A stretch of 6,035 bases of DNA. Origin: Candidatus Omnitrophota bacterium (GTDB lineage Bacteria > Omnitrophota > Gorgyraeia > Duberdicusellales > 4484-171). The notes under the pieces are model-generated. The model had not been told where the DNA came from. It made no database searches and worked only from the letters and a program-made list of their open reading frames with translations. The stretch lies in the NCBI GenBank assembly GCA_028702365.1, contig JAQVOZ010000092.1, positions 1 through 6,035 of the forward strand. The letters run 5' to 3'. Each line of letters opens with the position of its first letter. The stretch's first letter is position 1. The translations under genes were made by a program, and so were the position numbers. Below are positions 5,837-6,035 of the stretch, one piece after another.

Positions 5837-5868
5837 CCATAAATTTTTCCAGCCTGAAAAATTTATGG
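5837..5868. repeat. Perfect 13-bp hairpin
   Basis: CCATAAATTTTTC (5837-5849) and GAAAAATTTATGG (5856-5868) are exact reverse complements around a 6-base loop. No T tract follows in either direction, so it is not an intrinsic terminator. It would form the most regular helix of the candidate leader RNA. Confidence 0.85.
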
Positions 5869-5883
5869 AAAGGCTTCGGGGCG

Positions 5884-5906
5884 CTTTTTTGCCTTCGGCA
5901 AAAAAG
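5884..5906. repeat. 10-bp hairpin with triloop overlapping the T6 tract
   Basis: On the minus strand CTTTTTTGCC (5906-5897) pairs with GGCAAAAAAG (5893-5884) around a GAA loop. The T6 of the preceding terminator-like hairpin forms the 5' arm of this stem, so the U tract can be hidden in this helix once both halves are transcribed. Confidence 0.75.
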
Positions 5907-5940
5907 ACAGGGTCCCTCTCGTATGAGCCGAGGGGGAACC
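5900..5940 (-). terminator. Terminator-like imperfect hairpin early in the leader
   Basis: GGTTCCCCCTCG (5940-5929) pairs with CGAGAGGGACC (5921-5911) through ten base pairs with one bulged T and one C-A mismatch. Five bases later come six T residues (5905-5900). The stem is GC-rich. The gap before the T tract weakens it as a terminator, which would suit conditional read-through. Confidence 0.4.
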
Positions 5941-5960
5941 TCTCTGAGTTTATTAACATA

Positions 5961-5989
5961 ATTATATGCGTAATACCTCAACATATCAA
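5961..5989 (-). promoter_or_regulatory. Near-consensus sigma70 promoter upstream of the WbqC operon
   Basis: On the minus strand, TTGATA (5989-5984), a spacer of exactly 17 bases and a perfect TATAAT (5966-5961) form a promoter identical in both hexamers and in spacing to the one at 3399-3371. The predicted start near 5954 is about 250 bases before the WbqC ATG, leaving a long structured leader. Confidence 0.75.
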
Positions 5990-6001
5990 GGATATTTTGG
6001 G

Positions 6002-6023
6002 TTTAGAGAGGACAATTCCTCGC
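6002..6023 (-). repeat. Dyad motif upstream of promoter, copy 2
   Basis: The minus strand reads GCGAGGAATTGTCCTCTCTAAA, with GAGGA/TCCTC arms. It is closely similar to the copy at 3432-3411 and stands 13 bases before a -35 element, against 12 bases in the other copy. The similarity continues through the intervening bases to the -35, so dyad and promoter form one repeated module. The right end of the window cuts off anything further upstream. Confidence 0.5.
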
Positions 6024-6035
6024 CAAGATGTCCGT

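Larger units (their letters stand above)
5746..5954 (-). ncRNA. Candidate structured leader or small RNA (about 210 bases)
   Basis: A strong promoter at 5989-5961 would start transcription near 5954, and a terminator-like hairpin ends at 5746. Between them, in RNA order, lie an imperfect hairpin with a nearby T6 (5940-5900), a 10-bp hairpin with a GAA loop that contains that same T6 (5906-5884), a perfect 13-bp hairpin (5868-5837) and the final terminator. CCCCCTCGGCTC (5936-5925) can also pair at 11 of 12 positions with GAGGCGAGGGGG (5829-5818), which would exclude the first hairpin. I recognise no known riboswitch class. Function and boundaries are inferred. Confidence 0.45.

Noticed and set aside
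5798..5959. Minus-strand ORF of 53 codons (starting MLINSERFPLGSYERD) across the leader hairpins
   Set aside because: Its ATG lies between the -10 element and the predicted start site, it has no ribosome binding site, and its sequence is dictated by three hairpins. A structured non-coding RNA explains it better, though conservation as protein would revive it.
6003..6035. C-terminal end of a minus-strand gene running in from the right edge (TDILARNCPL then TAA)
   Set aside because: Only ten codons are visible, another frame is equally open, and the same bases form the dyad motif repeated at 3411-3432, which is non-coding.
1..6035. CRISPR array, insertion sequence or transposase gene
   Set aside because: There are no regularly spaced direct repeats and no transposase-like protein in any frame.

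Overview
The window reads as a stretch of a Gram-negative-type bacterial chromosome of low to moderate GC. It encodes one outer-membrane-barrel-like protein and one Sec-exported protein, and it shows sigma70-type promoters and intrinsic terminators. I cannot name the organism. The gene mix and gene-poor spacers would suit an uncultured lineage such as Omnitrophota, but that is a guess. Every supported gene lies on the minus strand, so transcription runs from high to low coordinates.

Region by region, in transcription order: (1) 6035-5704 is a non-coding leader. It carries a strong promoter (5989-5961), a run of hairpins, two terminator-like structures and a 15-codon leader-peptide-like ORF. 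(2) 5703-3547 is a tight three-gene operon: a WbqC-family protein, a divergent DegT/DnrJ/EryC1-type PLP enzyme that overlaps it by 4 bases (ATGA), and a RimJ/RimL-like GNAT acetyltransferase 1 base further on. An aminotransferase plus an N-acyltransferase plus WbqC is the sort of set that makes an acylated amino sugar for a surface polysaccharide; the actual sugar is not shown. (3) 3546-3333 is a spacer with a near-consensus promoter for the next gene. (4) 3332-2538 encodes a secreted beta-barrel protein. (5) 2495-2409 is a possible 28-residue hydrophobic peptide with a good ribosome binding site. (6) 2330-945 encodes a full-length MATE efflux transporter, ended by an intrinsic terminator at 867-830. 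(7) 829-530 is gene-free. (8) 529-440 is a promoter region with a 13-bp palindrome matching the core of a Fur box, reading into (9) a partial secreted protein that runs off the left edge (439-1).

The most notable signals are non-coding. The promoters at 3399-3371 and 5989-5961 have the same -35 hexamer, the same -10 hexamer and the same 17-base spacer, and each is preceded at almost the same distance by a near-identical dyad motif. The leader before the WbqC gene combines a terminator-like hairpin, a long-range alternative pairing, a perfect 13-bp hairpin, and a second terminator whose 5' arm contains the start codon of the small leader ORF. This suggests a regulatory RNA or attenuator, but no folding or homology search was possible here.
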